Shown here piece by piece: positions 37,377-48,703 of a stretch of DNA of 64,000 bases. The DNA comes from Fomes fomentarius (lineage: Eukaryota > Basidiomycota > Agaricomycetes > Polyporales > Polyporaceae), in NCBI GenBank assembly GCA_022606135.1, contig JABYQN010000004.1:868001-932000 (forward strand), written 5' to 3'. Numbering within the stretch: position 1 is the first letter of the stretch; every line of letters starts with the position of its first letter. A program made the position numbers and the translations under genes. The notes beneath the pieces are model-generated. The model saw only the letters and a list, made by a program, of their open reading frames with translations, did not search any database and was not told the DNA's origin.

Positions 37377-39655
37377 ATCAGACGACATGAACGTCAGGAG
37401 GTCCGATGCGATAACAGAGATGGGATAGCCACTGTGCCCGCCGGATACATAGTACTCGCTCGGATCCACGCCAACCATATAGTGGATCCACGCATCGCGA
37501 CCCACGTCATCTGCTCGGATCACGGTGCTGAACTTACGCACTAATTCACGGCGATGCCCTGAACAAACAGGAACAGCCTCCCCCGACAGCCTCACCCCGA
37601 AGTCGAGGTAGTTGGCTGCAACCAAGCAGTGTAGTGGGACCCTATCACGGGTTTGGGAACGTCCAACTTTGACAAGACACTGTTGTCGGCCATTTTGGAC
37701 GTGTCGTGAAAAAGCTTCTGTTTACACATGTAGCGATTGTGTCATACTGCGTGTATCATGGAGACCGGGTGCTTCCTGTTCTTCATTCCCATTCACATGA
37801 TTACACGCCTACGTCTAGTCACTGTGTTCATCATCTTCAGAATCATCATCGTCGTCTCCAGGATCTTCAGCATCGTCCGAGGCGGTTCCCCCTGCTGGTC
37901 CAGCATCGGAAGATCCCTGAGAACGCTTGTGAAGGGCAAGTAGCACATAGGAAAGGTAGACGCTGTCCTCTCTCCATGCTTCTGCCTCATTCCCGACGTA
38001 GTTGGCCGTTTCATCTTCCTGCTCAGAGTATGTGTACACCGAACGCTTGAAATGGAAAGCGAAGAATGGGACATCCTCCACGCCGTGCAACCAAGGGCAG
38101 CCACAAGACGTGTGACTCAAGGGTCCTTCATATCCAAGTTTAAGTTTGGAGCGCTGAACGAGCGCGTCGATATGGGCTGGGGTGAATGGGTAGACCTGGG
38201 TCGAGCACCAATTCTCCTCCTCCGCCTCCGTCCCCCACGTCGAGTTCGAGATTAGAACGACCGGAAGATGCTTGACATCGAGGGTGTCCAGAGAGCGCAT
38301 TGCGGTGAGGAGCAGGTTATCAAACCCACTCAGCACGCTCGTCCCAAGGCAGTACTTGCGCTCAAGCATGATCCCAAACGGCGCCTTCATACTTCCGACA
38401 AGCTCCGCGACCTGCTCCTCCACTTTGGAGGAAACCTTGCTTCCGCCGCCAGTCCCGGATGTATCGCGGAAGATCTTGAAGGCAATGACAGCCCGATATC
38501 CTCCGGAGACCTCTTTTACGCAGTGCGGCACGTCTGGGTAGAAGGCGCACCAATGAGCCTCGTGCGCAGGCTTATTTTCTCCGTCGACATACAACCCCCC
38601 ATACGTGGAGGAGTCGCCTAACCCAAGCAGGAACGTCCCCACAAGGTCCTTCTGTGGTGTGTCGCGGTGAACGCTGAAATGCCCTCCGGGGCCATAGAGG
38701 TGAATCTTGTAAGGTTCGACACGTACTCCCTGATTAGAGTAGAAGTGCGTATCCCATACGTCCGCGATCTCGTCTAGCAGCTCGGGTTTGACGATGAATT
38801 CGGATGCCGGTATCTCCCTGGCGTCCCGAACACTTGCGTCGATCTTGGTCACCTGGTCCTGCACGTCGCCATAACCTGAAACCTTGGCGTTGTCGTACCA
38901 AGCTTGCAGACGCGTTTTCTTCTGCTCGATTTCCGCTTCCGACAACTGCGGCTCACCGTACCGAAATTTCGATGGCATGTTGATGGAACCGTCGAATTCG
39001 CAACCTTGACGAGTGATTCGGAGAGAGAAAGGTTTATTGAGGTACCCAGAAGCAGAATTTTGACCATATTCGGGGTGCATTGCCGCAAATTTGGACACAA
39101 TGGCCTGTGATTATAGTGAGTGATCATTATAACAATTAAAACCACAAGTAGCTCACGGCGTTGTGTTCTTCCCGTTCACGTTGCTCCTCGGACACCGTTG
39201 GTGACACGACAAGGGTCTCCGAAAGGGACCCATCCCCATCCCCATAGCCATCCATATACTTGCACATAATCGCGACCTTCGAGGGGCAATAGCCGATCGG
39301 CTTGAGCCCGTGGACTAGCTTCACGGCCTCAACCACCTTGAGTGCCGATGGCAAAGATCCTAGTGGTACAACAGCTGTCATAGGCTTTCAGACGATGGAT
39401 TAGCAGGTGACATCAGGCTACACAAGGCATGCCACGGACCTCGTCAAGTGGTATCGCTGACGTTCGGCTGGCGGCTCCGGTGAACTTTGGCCCCTTCGAT
39501 GTGAGAGCAGAGGGCAAAGATGCTGGCAGGAGGAGAGTAGCGATGCCCAGCAAGAGTTAATAGGGGCAGGCCAAGCGGATCCGGTCGATCAATGATTTTG
39601 TTTAATGCGACTTGTCGACTATGTAAGTAAGTAGCAGACGCCGTAACAACACATA
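37377..39655. repeat. Direct segmental duplication, left copy (2OG oxygenase block)
   Basis: This stretch is closely similar along its whole length to about 43581-45995. It includes non-coding flanks (for example CCAACCATATAGTGG and GTTTGGGAACGTCCAACTTT occur in both). Left and right edges are placed by eye. The flank 37377-37700 holds an open minus-strand frame also present, more broken, in the other copy; it is not recognised. Confidence 0.85.
37815..39381 (-). CDS. 2OG-Fe(II) dioxygenase-like protein, copy 1 (metal ligands intact)
   Basis: Two exons, 39381-39157 and 39104-37815, give about 504 residues. The core is a double-stranded beta-helix oxygenase: YKIHLYGPGGHFSVHRDTP has the H-x-D metal pair, GLYVDGENKPAHEAHWCAFY follows, then VPHCVKEVSGGYRAVIAFK with the distal histidine and an arginine for 2-oxoglutarate. 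The C-terminus is a strongly acidic tail (DDAEDPGDDDDDSEDDE). Copy 2 has an extra first exon with a basic nuclear-type signal; the matching DNA here (39400-39560) is frame-broken, so I start at 39381. The substrate is unknown. Similar proteins are common in Agaricomycetes, and relatives include prolyl hydroxylases. Confidence 0.85.
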
Positions 39656-41329
39656 TAATCAAGCACTGTGGATCCGAGTCTGCGGGGTCTTCACCGACTG
39701 ATTCTTGGGGAATACTTCGTGAAGATGAAGATAACGCATCGGGAACGTTCCCAGGTATTCAGCGCTTCATGGGCGCCTCCTGGTCCGCGACCTGGTGAAT
39801 ACATGAGGATTATCCTCCTGTCTAAGCACGCTGAACTCGGGCAGGGCGAAAGAGGTATATTGGGCGCGCGCTAAGAACTGCGCGCGCGAGCCTCCAAACG
39901 CGTCGCCACCGCTCTCTTGCGCGACCGGGAGGGCCGAGCTCAAGCCGGCGGAAGGCGAAGGACATAACCAAACTTGTAACATGACGAGAACGTAGAGTAG
40001 TTATAATGAAATGGCCTTGCGACAGGAATTCGATGTGTGAATGCAGTAAGTATTAAGAGGGATAGCGGATGGGAGGGCAGAAAATATTCGCGGAGCGCTC
40101 GAAGTCGCGGACTTTCGAGCACGCGGGTGAGGAAGGAGGTGGACTTAGGATGCTAACGGACAGACCTTTCGAGCACGCGGGTGAGGAAGGAGGTGAAGAG
40201 AGAGAGAGAGAGGCGAGCGAGATATATACTAACTTATCATAAAGGAGACAAAGGGTAAAGCTTCGCAAAGGCCACAAAGGCCTTGTGTCGGGCGCGCGAG
40301 CGTGCGAGTCACGCTGCTTAGACCCCGGTCAATAAACATTGACCGAAACAATTTTGCAATATTTCACTATGCACCCCGCAGCCAGTCGAGCGGTTTCGGG
40401 GTCTTACTGGAATTTTCGAGGCTGAAAGCCTCCTATTTAATCGGATTTCTCCCATATACAGACTGGTCACATTGCTCCTATGCGGTAGGGACATGAATGT
40501 ATAGCAACTAGATACAGACATACAATAGTACAACGACAACCATGCAATACCAGCCTCGAGCACAAACGAAAGCTCCATAAGCGAAATTTGAGGCATACCA
40601 CTACTCGACTCGCGGTCTGTCATACTGACACTATGAAAAGATGCCTGTCATCAGGCATATCAAGAAGTTACAATGAGATACAGTTCAGAATACACATGGA
40701 CATACTAACTCACTGGTGGCACCGATGAACGTCAACTAACTCCTTCCCTACCCATCTACCCATCCAGACGTGATTCCCAGAGTGTGTGCCAGTAGGGTGC
40801 AAACACAAGCAAGTATGCACGGATCCCAGAGAGAAGCACCAGACGTAGATCCCAGACACCAGTGACCAGTAGCGCTAGCACGAAGAACCCAGCTGGACCG
40901 CAAGATCTAGACAGCCTGAGCACCCAGTGTTAGAACGAGCCCCAAGCACTAGAACGAGCCCAAGCATTAGAAGCTGAAACAAGTAAGCTAGATCCCCTCA
41001 GTAAGGAACGATGTGACCTCGAGCTTAGGGACGAGAATGGGCACCAGGGAACTTGAACGTGGAGAGCCAGAGGTAGAGAGAGGAGCACAAGTTGGAACGC
41101 AACCGTCCGTCGCGAAGGTAGCAAGCAAACGGAGCGCCCGATGCCGGCCTCTGCCGACATCTTCCGACCCCCATCAGACGACATCAAACGACGCTGGGGG
41201 ACAGTTCCTATGTTCAGCAGGAAACTACTCTTGTGAGTATTTACCCCTCCTTTCACCAGCCCCAACTATCACCTAGTACTCATGGTGAAACGGGCTTTTC
41301 CCTATATCATTCGGACATGATGCCGACCT
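39656..41329. other. Repeat-rich intergenic DNA
   Basis: No coding frame was recognised. It holds the direct repeat at 40110-40194, a GA run, a perfect inverted repeat CGGTCAAT/ATTGACCG around four bases (40326-40345), and near-tandem AGAACGAGCCCCAAGCA words (about 40931-40972). The GC-rich stretch with the hairpin could be a decayed solo LTR, but I found no target-site duplication. Confidence 0.45.
40110..40194. repeat. 29-base direct repeat
   Basis: TTTCGAGCACGCGGGTGAGG followed by AAGGAGGTG occurs twice, about 56 bases apart, and runs into a GA dinucleotide run (about 40195-40212). Confidence 0.85.
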
Positions 41330-42730
41330 TTGGGGTTCACAGTGAAGCGTGCCTCCTCCCGACGTCGACCCGCGCGTCCTTCCATCGCGCGTACTATATG
41401 GTCGACCTTTAACATTGTGCTGATCGTCACTGGGCTGAGGTATGTGTCTAAGTCTTTTGCGCCGCTCACTGCGAAGGTCGAGACTCGAGAAGAGCTTCAA
41501 CCTGCACGCGACGCATGATGTGCTCATGTTCAGAGCCGGCCCGGTACTTCCGAAAGTGTGCGACTCTGCGTTTCCTCGTACTCAGGAGCTCGCGCTGACT
41601 GTTGCTTGTCGTGATAGTATCCTTTGTCTGCTCGACGTCGTGTCACCTCATTTCCGCGCTGGCTAGTATGAGCACTTCACTTTCTCTGCGGTTCCAAGAT
41701 CGTTTGTTGGGAGTTTACCGCTTTCGGGGGCCAACTCGGTTGGGTCTGGTTTGGGATATTCTCGCATAAGTTCGATATCCAAGTTATTCGTGAGTACTTC
41801 CACCTGGCCAACCGACCCTCCGTGCTTATACGCTCGTGTCATGTGCTCGCGTCATTTCCAGTTCGTATGGCTCTGGCCGGTCACTTGAAATGCTATCGGA
41901 CTATGCCTACTCCGTCGTGCAGTGTCGAGGAGGTTCGACAGGCCGACAGGCCTACTCTTCGTACTGCTCACCACAACGCAGTTCCACCTGCCGTTCTGGA
42001 CGAGTCGCATCCTCCACAACGCGTTCGCTCTACATCCTAGTACGATTATCCACTGATATGCTTCTATATCCATCCCTGCGATATCGCTCTGTGCCACCTT
42101 GTCGACCGCGCGCTGAACTCACTCGACCAACCTAATCCAAATCCAGCGTATACTGGGCAATCGGGTTTCTGACATTCAATGCGGTCGTACGCTCTGAACT
42201 GTTGATTCTTCTTGGACCTCTGGCACTCCAGGCTGCACTGCACTACTCCTCCTTCTACGACGTCATCAAGGTCGGTCTCCATCTCGGGTGTGCTGTCCGC
42301 AGGTTAGCTTAACACCTTTTCTCTTGTCCTCACTCCACTCACAATGCCCGTGTCATAGCCTTGACTGCGCTTATAGACTCGTACTTCTGGCTGAGCTGTA
42401 CTTCAACGTCCCGCAAGGCAAGAGCTCAAATGGGGCGTGCGTACTGTATGTTTTCTGCTAGTCGTTGCATCACTCGACTTCTAAAGATATCCTACCAGGT
42501 CTCGCCTTTCCACGCATACATCACCTCCTAGTACTACCTGCCAAAGCCGCTCCTCGCGTCCCTTCCACTCTCCGCCTTCGGGATCCTCTCTGACTCTCGT
42601 ATTCGCGCGCTCCTATTTCCCTACCTCGCCTTCTTCCTGTTCATCAGTGGGCTAGCGCACAAAGAATGGCAGTCTGTCATCTACGTCGTGCCTGCGTTCA
42701 ACACTGCCGTGCGCGGCACTCCATAGTAGT
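41330..42730 (+). pseudogene. ALG12: ALG12 mannosyltransferase pseudogene
   Basis: Fragments of Alg12 appear in the right order but different frames. They are: NIVLIVTG; a KVE-type piece and KSFNLHATHDVLMF; SFVGSLPLSGA; KFDIQVIR; FVLLTTTQFHLPFWTSRI; VVRSELLILLGPLALQAALH; DSYFW; PKPLLASLPLSAFGIL; and FISGLAHKEWQSVIYVVPAF, then N. The family signatures FNLHATHDVLM, TQFHLPFW, RxELLxLLGPLALQ and HKEW-x-x-VIYVVPAFN are clear. Alg12 adds the eighth mannose to the dolichol-linked oligosaccharide in the ER. Here the gene is broken by several frame changes, an insertion in the KVEES motif and missing pieces (the DSYFW region is scrambled), so it cannot be functional. An intact copy is expected elsewhere, because this enzyme is normally single copy. 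Confidence 0.85.
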
Positions 42731-43079
42731 AAGTTCCCCAGATCCGCTGTCTACGGCCATTTGTACTCTCAGCTGGTTATCAAGTTGTACTTTGCTGTGT
42801 CCTCAGAATTATGCGGATATGCTGTCTCATTTTGATGGGTCTGTTTTTTGCTTTGACGGTGTAGCCTATACGTGATAGGTGTCGAGCGCCCTGATGGCAT
42901 CTATCGTTTCATCGTTCTTCCCTGAGTTGCATCTTTTCTGACAGTACATAGCAGACGTTCAAACGTTCAACGACGAGGGCATGCATGCAGACTAGCACAG
43001 ATAATGCTCCTGCGGATGCCTTCATCTTATTGAAGGACTAGGCCACGGCCAAGGATGCATAACCCTTCAGTCCCTGTCC

Positions 43080-43542
43080 CTCCCCAGAAACCGTCGATAC
43101 AGAGCTCTCCTGGCTTGTCGGTAGCACTGGCATCAAACCGTACAAGATCACGCCCAGCTTGGATGGTGGTACATTGCACTCTGAACATCACCGTCTCGGA
43201 GGCCGAACGTATCCTCGCTGCAGAGTACTACGTCTACCGTCACGGCGGGGACGGTAGCGAGCGCATCAGATGCCACTAAGGGTGTTCTCTCCCGGCACAT
43301 GTGTCTGAGTACATGGACTTCGTCTGGCCCGCGGTGTACTTCGGTGGCTTGAGTCCAAGGATGGTGGGAAGGGGTACAATTGACAAGGGGCGCCTTCAAA
43401 GCAGCCGTTATGGTCGAGTTTCAACCGGCCAGCCTCCAAGAAGCATCAGTACTTCTTCTGGATTGCGACAAACATGCGACGCTAGACTGTGTGCGGGCGT
43501 TGTATAACTCTCACTACGAGATCGTCTTGGCGTGAGTATAGT
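43080..43542 (+). pseudogene. Sedolisin (S53) prodomain fragment
   Basis: The sequence follows the prodomain of the sedolisin at 60900-63322 almost base for base: SWLVGSTGIKPYKITPSLDG, then AERILAAEYYVYRHGGDGSE, then DFVWPAVYFGGLSP. It ends just after DCVRALYN in the next exon, with most of the intervening intron deleted. A frame change follows SLDGGTLH, and GCCACTAAGG puts a stop where the full copy reads CHQG. Orientation is opposite to the other, larger copies. It abuts the right copy of the 2OG duplication. Confidence 0.85.
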
Positions 43543-43580
43543 ATCTCCACATCTCCAGTAGCGCATACTGTCTCACACTT

Positions 43581-45995
43581 GAGACGACATGAACGTCAGG
43601 AGTTCCGATGCGATAACCGAGATGGGATAGCCACTGTGCCCGCCGGATAGTACTCGCCCTGATCCACGCCAACCATATAGTGGTGCCACGCATCGCAACC
43701 CGCGTCATCTGCTCGGATCGTGCTGAACTTACGTACTAGTTCATGGCAATGCCCTCAAAAACTGGAACAGCCTCGCCCGACAGCTTCCCCCCGAAGTTAA
43801 GGTAGTTGGCTGCGACCGAGCACAGTGCAGTGGGGCCCTATCACGGGTTTGGGAACGTCCAACTTTGACAAGAGGCTGTTGTCGGCTATTTTGGACGGGT
43901 CGTGAATAGGCTTCTGTGTACACATAGCATTGAATTCATACTGCGCGTATCATTGAGACCGGGGGCTCTTCTTCGTTCCCATTTACATGATTATATGTCT
44001 ACGTCTAGTCACTGTGCTCATCATCTCCAGAGAATCATCATCATCGCCAGAATCGTCCGTCATCGTCTCCAGAATCTTCATGATCTTCTAAGGCAGCGTC
44101 GGCTGTGTCTGTTCCTGCTCCAGCATCGGAATCGGATTTTCTAAGGATGCTTTGGAAGGGCAAGTAGTGCATAGGAAAGGTAGACGCTCTCCTCTCTCCA
44201 CCCTGGTGCCAAATCCCCGACGTTATTGGCACTTCCGTTCTCGGAGTAAGCGTACACCGAACGCTTGAAATAGAAAGCGAAGAATGGGACATCCTCGACG
44301 CCGTACAACCAAGGGCAGCCGCAGGAAGTGTGATCCAAGGGTACTTGATATGAACCCAGTTCGGAGCGCTGAACAAGGGCGTCAATATGACCTGTGGTGA
44401 AAGGGAAGGCAGCGGTGAAGCACATGTCCGGGTCATTCTCCAGCCCCCACTCCGAGAATGAGGTCAGGACGACCGGAATGTGCTTGACATCGACGGTTTC
44501 CAGAGAGCGCATCGCAGTGAGGAGCAGGTTATCAAACTCACTCAGCACGCTCGTGCCAAGGCAGTACTTGCGCGCAAGCATGATCCCAAACGGCGCCTTC
44601 ATGCTGCCGACAAGCTCCGCGACCTGCTCCTCCACTTTAGAGGAAGCCTTGCTTCTGCCGCCAGTCCCGGATGTATCGCGGAAGATCTTGAAGGCAATGA
44701 CAGCCCGATGTCCTTGGGAGACCTTGTCTACGCAGTGCGGCACGCTCAGGTAGAAGGCGCACCAATGAGCCTCGTGCGCAGGCATATCTTCTCCGTCGAC
44801 ATACAATCCCCTAGACATGGAGGAGTCGCCTAACCCAAGCAGGAACGTCCCCACAAGGTCTTTCTGTGGTGTGTTGCGGTGAACATTGAACTGCCCTCCG
44901 GGGCCATAGAGGTGAATCTTGTAAGGTTCGACACGTACTCCCTGATTAGAGTAGAAGTGCGTATCCCACAGGTTCGCAATCTCGTCTAGTAGCTCGGGTT
45001 TGACGGTGAATTCGGATGCTGGTATCTCCCGGGCACTTGCGTCGATCTTGGTCACCTGGTCCTGTACGTGACCATAATCCGAAACCTTGGCGTTGTCGTA
45101 CCAAGCTTGCAGACGCGTTTTCGTCTGCTCGATTTCCGCTTCCGAGAACTGCGGCTCATTGCGGTAGTTATAAAACTTCGATGGCGGGATGATGGAACTG
45201 TCGAATTCGCAACCTTGACGAGTGATATGGAGAGAGAAAGGTTTATCGAGGTATCCAGAGGCAGAGTTTTGACCATATTCGGGGTGCATTGCCGCAAATT
45301 TGGCCACAGCGGCCTGTGGCTATGGTGTGAGTGAACAGTATAACGCACAGTGAAACCACGAGCAGCTCACGGTGTTGTGTTCTTCCCGTTCACGTTGCTC
45401 CTCGGACACCGTTGGTGACACGTAAAGGACCTCCTCCGAAAGGGGTCCATCGCCGAGCTCTAGATGTTTGCGCAATTCCGCAACCTTCGAGGGGCAATAG
45501 CCGATCGATTTGAGCCTGTGGACTTGCTTAACGGCCTCAGCCACATTGAGTGCCGACGGCAAAGATCCTAGTGCTACAACGGATGTCATAGGCTTTTGGA
45601 CGATGGATTAGCAGGTGAGACCACCAGGTTACACGAGGCACGCGACGGACCTCGTCATTCTCAGCGCGACTGTCGTGGCCTCGTTGACGTTTGGCTGGTG
45701 GCTCTGAATTGTCAATTGCCCCTTCATTGTGAGTGCCTGAGGGTGATGATATAGGAGAAGCGGAATGATGCCCAGCAAGAGGCGTAGAGGTATCAGCCTG
45801 AGACATCTTGGATGGAGTTGGTGTACAAGATGAACCACAGACTAAGCCACATTGGCCCTCAGATTTATAACTAAATTCAGAAGCGGGCGCCTGTCGCCAA
45901 GGCAGATCTTGATTGTAACTTGTGGTTCGTTTTCGACGAACAATAAAAGGCTTTGGTCGACTCCATATATGCAGCCGCCGTAACAACTTATGGCG
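43581..45995. repeat. Direct segmental duplication, right copy (2OG oxygenase block)
   Basis: Partner of 37377-39655, same orientation, about 6.2 kb away. Similarity extends through flanks, introns and coding DNA. The sedolisin fragment lies just to its left. Confidence 0.85.
44141..45806 (-). CDS. 2OG-Fe(II) dioxygenase-like protein, copy 2 (metal ligand lost)
   Basis: Three exons, 45806-45651, 45592-45371 and 45313-44141, make about 516 residues. The first exon adds a Ser/Pro-rich lead with the basic motif EPPAKRQRGHDSR, a possible nuclear signal. The body is closely similar to copy 1. The key difference is at the metal site: copy 1 reads GGHFSVHRDTP, this copy reads GGQFNVHRNTP, so the H-x-D aspartate is asparagine. 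The distal histidine (VPHCVDKV) and the RAVIAFK arginine remain. The protein stops at LLALPKHP. The acidic tail of copy 1 is still encoded just beyond but in another frame (LEDHEDSGDDD). Probably catalytically dead or altered; the long intact frame suggests either recent duplication or a retained non-catalytic role. Confidence 0.82.
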
Positions 45996-46149
45996 GCGGA
46001 ATGTCATGCCCCCCATTCAAGTTGGGCCCTCGTGACATTCAAAAGTAGGACGACAGAGTTGGAGGCTCCGACCGTGTTCAGATGGTCTAGGAAGTTCGCT
46101 TAAGGATTGAAGAGGAACGAGCGCGCAGTTATATCCTTCCCAATTTATA

Positions 46150-46592
46150 TTAAATGACATATGCACTCACAGACATCCATAAGTAACACCGCGATTGCTC
46201 ACGCCCCGCGCTGACCAACTTATCCGGACGCACCATCTCCAACACACCTTCTAACTCTTTCAAACCCTCGAACAACCCACTCTTCAACATACTCCTTACA
46301 TCCCGATTTAACCGCCAACCATCGAACCCGTCCACGATCGCGAGCACGGTGCAGCCTTCGGCTGCAAAGTGCAGAGGCTGAGAGGAGGCTGCATCTGGTC
46401 AAGGTCCCGTCTCTGGTCATTAAAGGATGATATGACAACGTGCAGGACTACGTCACTCGACCGTACAGCGAGAAGACCCCCGAACTCCAAGTGGATCATA
46501 TTCGAGGAGTCCAGAGATACATTGTTCTGAGGGATAGTACATGAAGGCGGTGGGCGAGTTCCTGGGAGAGTGAGCGAGCACCTTTGTTGCAA
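46150..46592 (-). pseudogene. Unassigned coding relic
   Basis: Two minus-strand frames read on from each other: MIHLEFGGLLAVRSSDVVLH, then after a frame change VLAIVDGFDGWRLNRDVRSM and FEGLKELEGVLEMVRPDKLV. Together they look like a decayed C-terminal piece of a gene, but I cannot name the family. The gap to 46972 holds nothing else. Confidence 0.35.
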
Positions 46593-46972
46593 TTCTTGTG
46601 ACGAGCGTGTTTCTGATTAGCTAGTTCTACGTCTGTTGTACGATTCGTCCACGTTGTAGTCGTGTTGAAACACTAGTATCTCTCACAAATCCAGCGCCGC
46701 ACGCCGAGCTGCAGCCCTGCTTGCGATTAACTCGCCTAGACGATCTCTGTACGTCAGTTCGATTCTGACCTCACATTATGCCGTTACACCACTTCCATGA
46801 TGCTCAAAGAGCCGTTTGGCCATGAATGATGTATTTCGAGAAGCCCCGATATGTAGCACCTGAGGCCACTTGACAGGCGGCTAGAGAGGCCATTTGACAG
46901 GCGATCAGAGAGGCCATTTCATCGATAGGTCGGAGAGACGGATGTTCACCTCACTCACCCATTCGGCAAAGC

Positions 46973-48232
46973 CTATCCAAGCAGTCTCTCCTGTTCAGTG
47001 TGGGACGCAGCCAGCCCACCGTCCTCACTCCTCCGAAGCACCCTCCTAACTCCTCCCACCACGCCTGCAGCGGCGCTCTTGACACCCTCCACGATCTTGC
47101 TCGCAACCCAGTTCCGCGCGCGATACACAGCGTGCTGGCGGGTGTCAATGCGGTCTGTGCGCACGCGATGCTCGGTGTCCACGACGACACTGAGCGCGAA
47201 AATTGTGGTGACGATGGAGGAGAGCGCGGTGCAGGAGGAGATCATGAACATGATGACCATTTGGAGACGCGCGGCTTGTTCGACGGAGGACCCGCCTAGT
47301 ATTGCCCCGGTCATCATGCCGGGGATTGCGATAATTCCAATGACGCTGTTGAGAAATGTGTACATGGAATGCAATGAGATGCGGGGTAGCGTGGAGGGAC
47401 GGACCTCATCTGGTTAATGTTCGGGGTGAGGGCGAGGCGAAGAGCATCACGGGCAATCGGTTTGCATGCCTCGAACCTCGACGCACCGAATGCAAGGTAC
47501 ATTTCAACTTTGTCTTTGTTGTCACTGTAAACCTCGGCGTGTGAAGGTCCCGACAGACTCGTGAAGAGGCACAAGGACTCACTAAATCTCCTTCAAGACA
47601 TAGGTGACGGACACAACTATCCCTGAAATCGTGCTCCCGCACAGCATTCCCACCACCGGAACTGTGAACTGGCAAGTCAGCCTACAAGGATGTATGCGTA
47701 GAGATGGTTGCGTACTATACTGCGCAGGTGTCCAGAACGGTTCAACTTCCATCGCAAAGCGGCTACCAATCACAGACACGGGGATGGTAGATCCAAGCAT
47801 ACCGAGTAGCACGGAGGGGAACTATGCGTGGCGCATAGCATGAGAAATAAGATGGCGAACGGGTTGAGGAAAGACATGCCATGTAGTCATATCGCTTCTT
47901 AGACTTGTTGATGACTTCGCATCCGTGTCAGCTAATCATCAGAGTGCTCATGAGTTGTATGTCTACGTACCAGTTTCCGCTGTCCCCATCAGGTTCAATA
48001 CACAGGCCATCCCTGCGACCACCCATGGATCGTTCGTCTCGAAGACTTTTTGGAGAATGAGTGCGACCACGCTGAGCTGCACAACGCATCGCACAGCTGC
48101 CGTCAAAAGTGAGCTTCCGACTCCGAGACCAAATGTTGTCGAGAGGACCCCATCGAGAAGAATGAACGAGAAGGCAAGCCCGACGTTGACCCAGTTGAGA
48201 TGGGTGGAGCCGCTGTCGCCGCCTGGATCCAT
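46973..48232 (-). CDS. UPF0014 family membrane protein (FetB/YbbM-like)
   Basis: Six exons, 48232-47971, 47914-47880, 47821-47716, 47661-47583, 47524-47405 and 47345-46973, give about 324 residues. Family landmarks: LNWVNVGLAFSFILLDGVLS, LLTAAVRCVVQLSVVALIL, VINKSKKRYDYM, LLGMLGSTIPVSVIGSRFAM, FWTPAQYIPVVGMLCGSTIS, EMYLAFGASRFEACKPIA, NQMSVIGIIAIPGMMTGAIL and GGSSVEQAARLQMVIMFMIS. About seven hydrophobic segments are expected. The bacterial relative FetB is the membrane part of an iron/metal exporter; no fungal role is firmly known. The second intron appears to use a GC donor (GCATGT ... ATAG), because GT alternatives break the frame. The fourth exon boundary is a 54-base GT-AG intron that could also be read through in frame. 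Confidence 0.92.
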
Positions 48233-48703
48233 GCTACAGAGCTTTGCGGGGAAAAAATAAATCAGGTATCACAGAATGGGATTACGGAGCCAGGAAGCGT
48301 TGGTGAGTGCCTGCAAGGGATTTTTCAGACGATTGGCGGCGGCTGTCATGGAGGAGCTCCCGTTCAAGACTGCCATGACTTCATACCAACTTCTGGCGTC
48401 TATCTTATCTGGGACTCGGTTGAGATCCAGACAGGTCCCGGATTGGGGAGAGTCGTGTGATTGGTTCCCTACTCACAGTCATCTTGACGTCGTCACCGCC
48501 CTCCTCCTCGTCGTCCTCCACCGCGAGCGTACGCTATCCTATATCTCACTGGTCGCCGGATGCGCCTCTTTTGTGCAGGCTTGTCTTTGACTTAACTTCA
48601 AACACGAACTTTGACTGTGCCCGCTGTCCACGTTGTCCAGTCGTCCACGTACTTTATCCCACAGTCTCCGGCGAAGCAGCGGCCTTCCTACATCCATCCC
48701 AAG
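48233..48703. promoter_or_regulatory. Divergent promoter region, UPF0014 and ABC transporter
   Basis: A 471-base gap between two divergent starts. No TATA box or clear palindrome was found. Short open frames here look accidental. Confidence 0.45.

Noticed and set aside
39850..40632. Solo LTR retrotransposon remnant
   Set aside because: The GC-rich start and hairpin are suggestive, but no target-site duplication, primer site or internal coding sequence was found.
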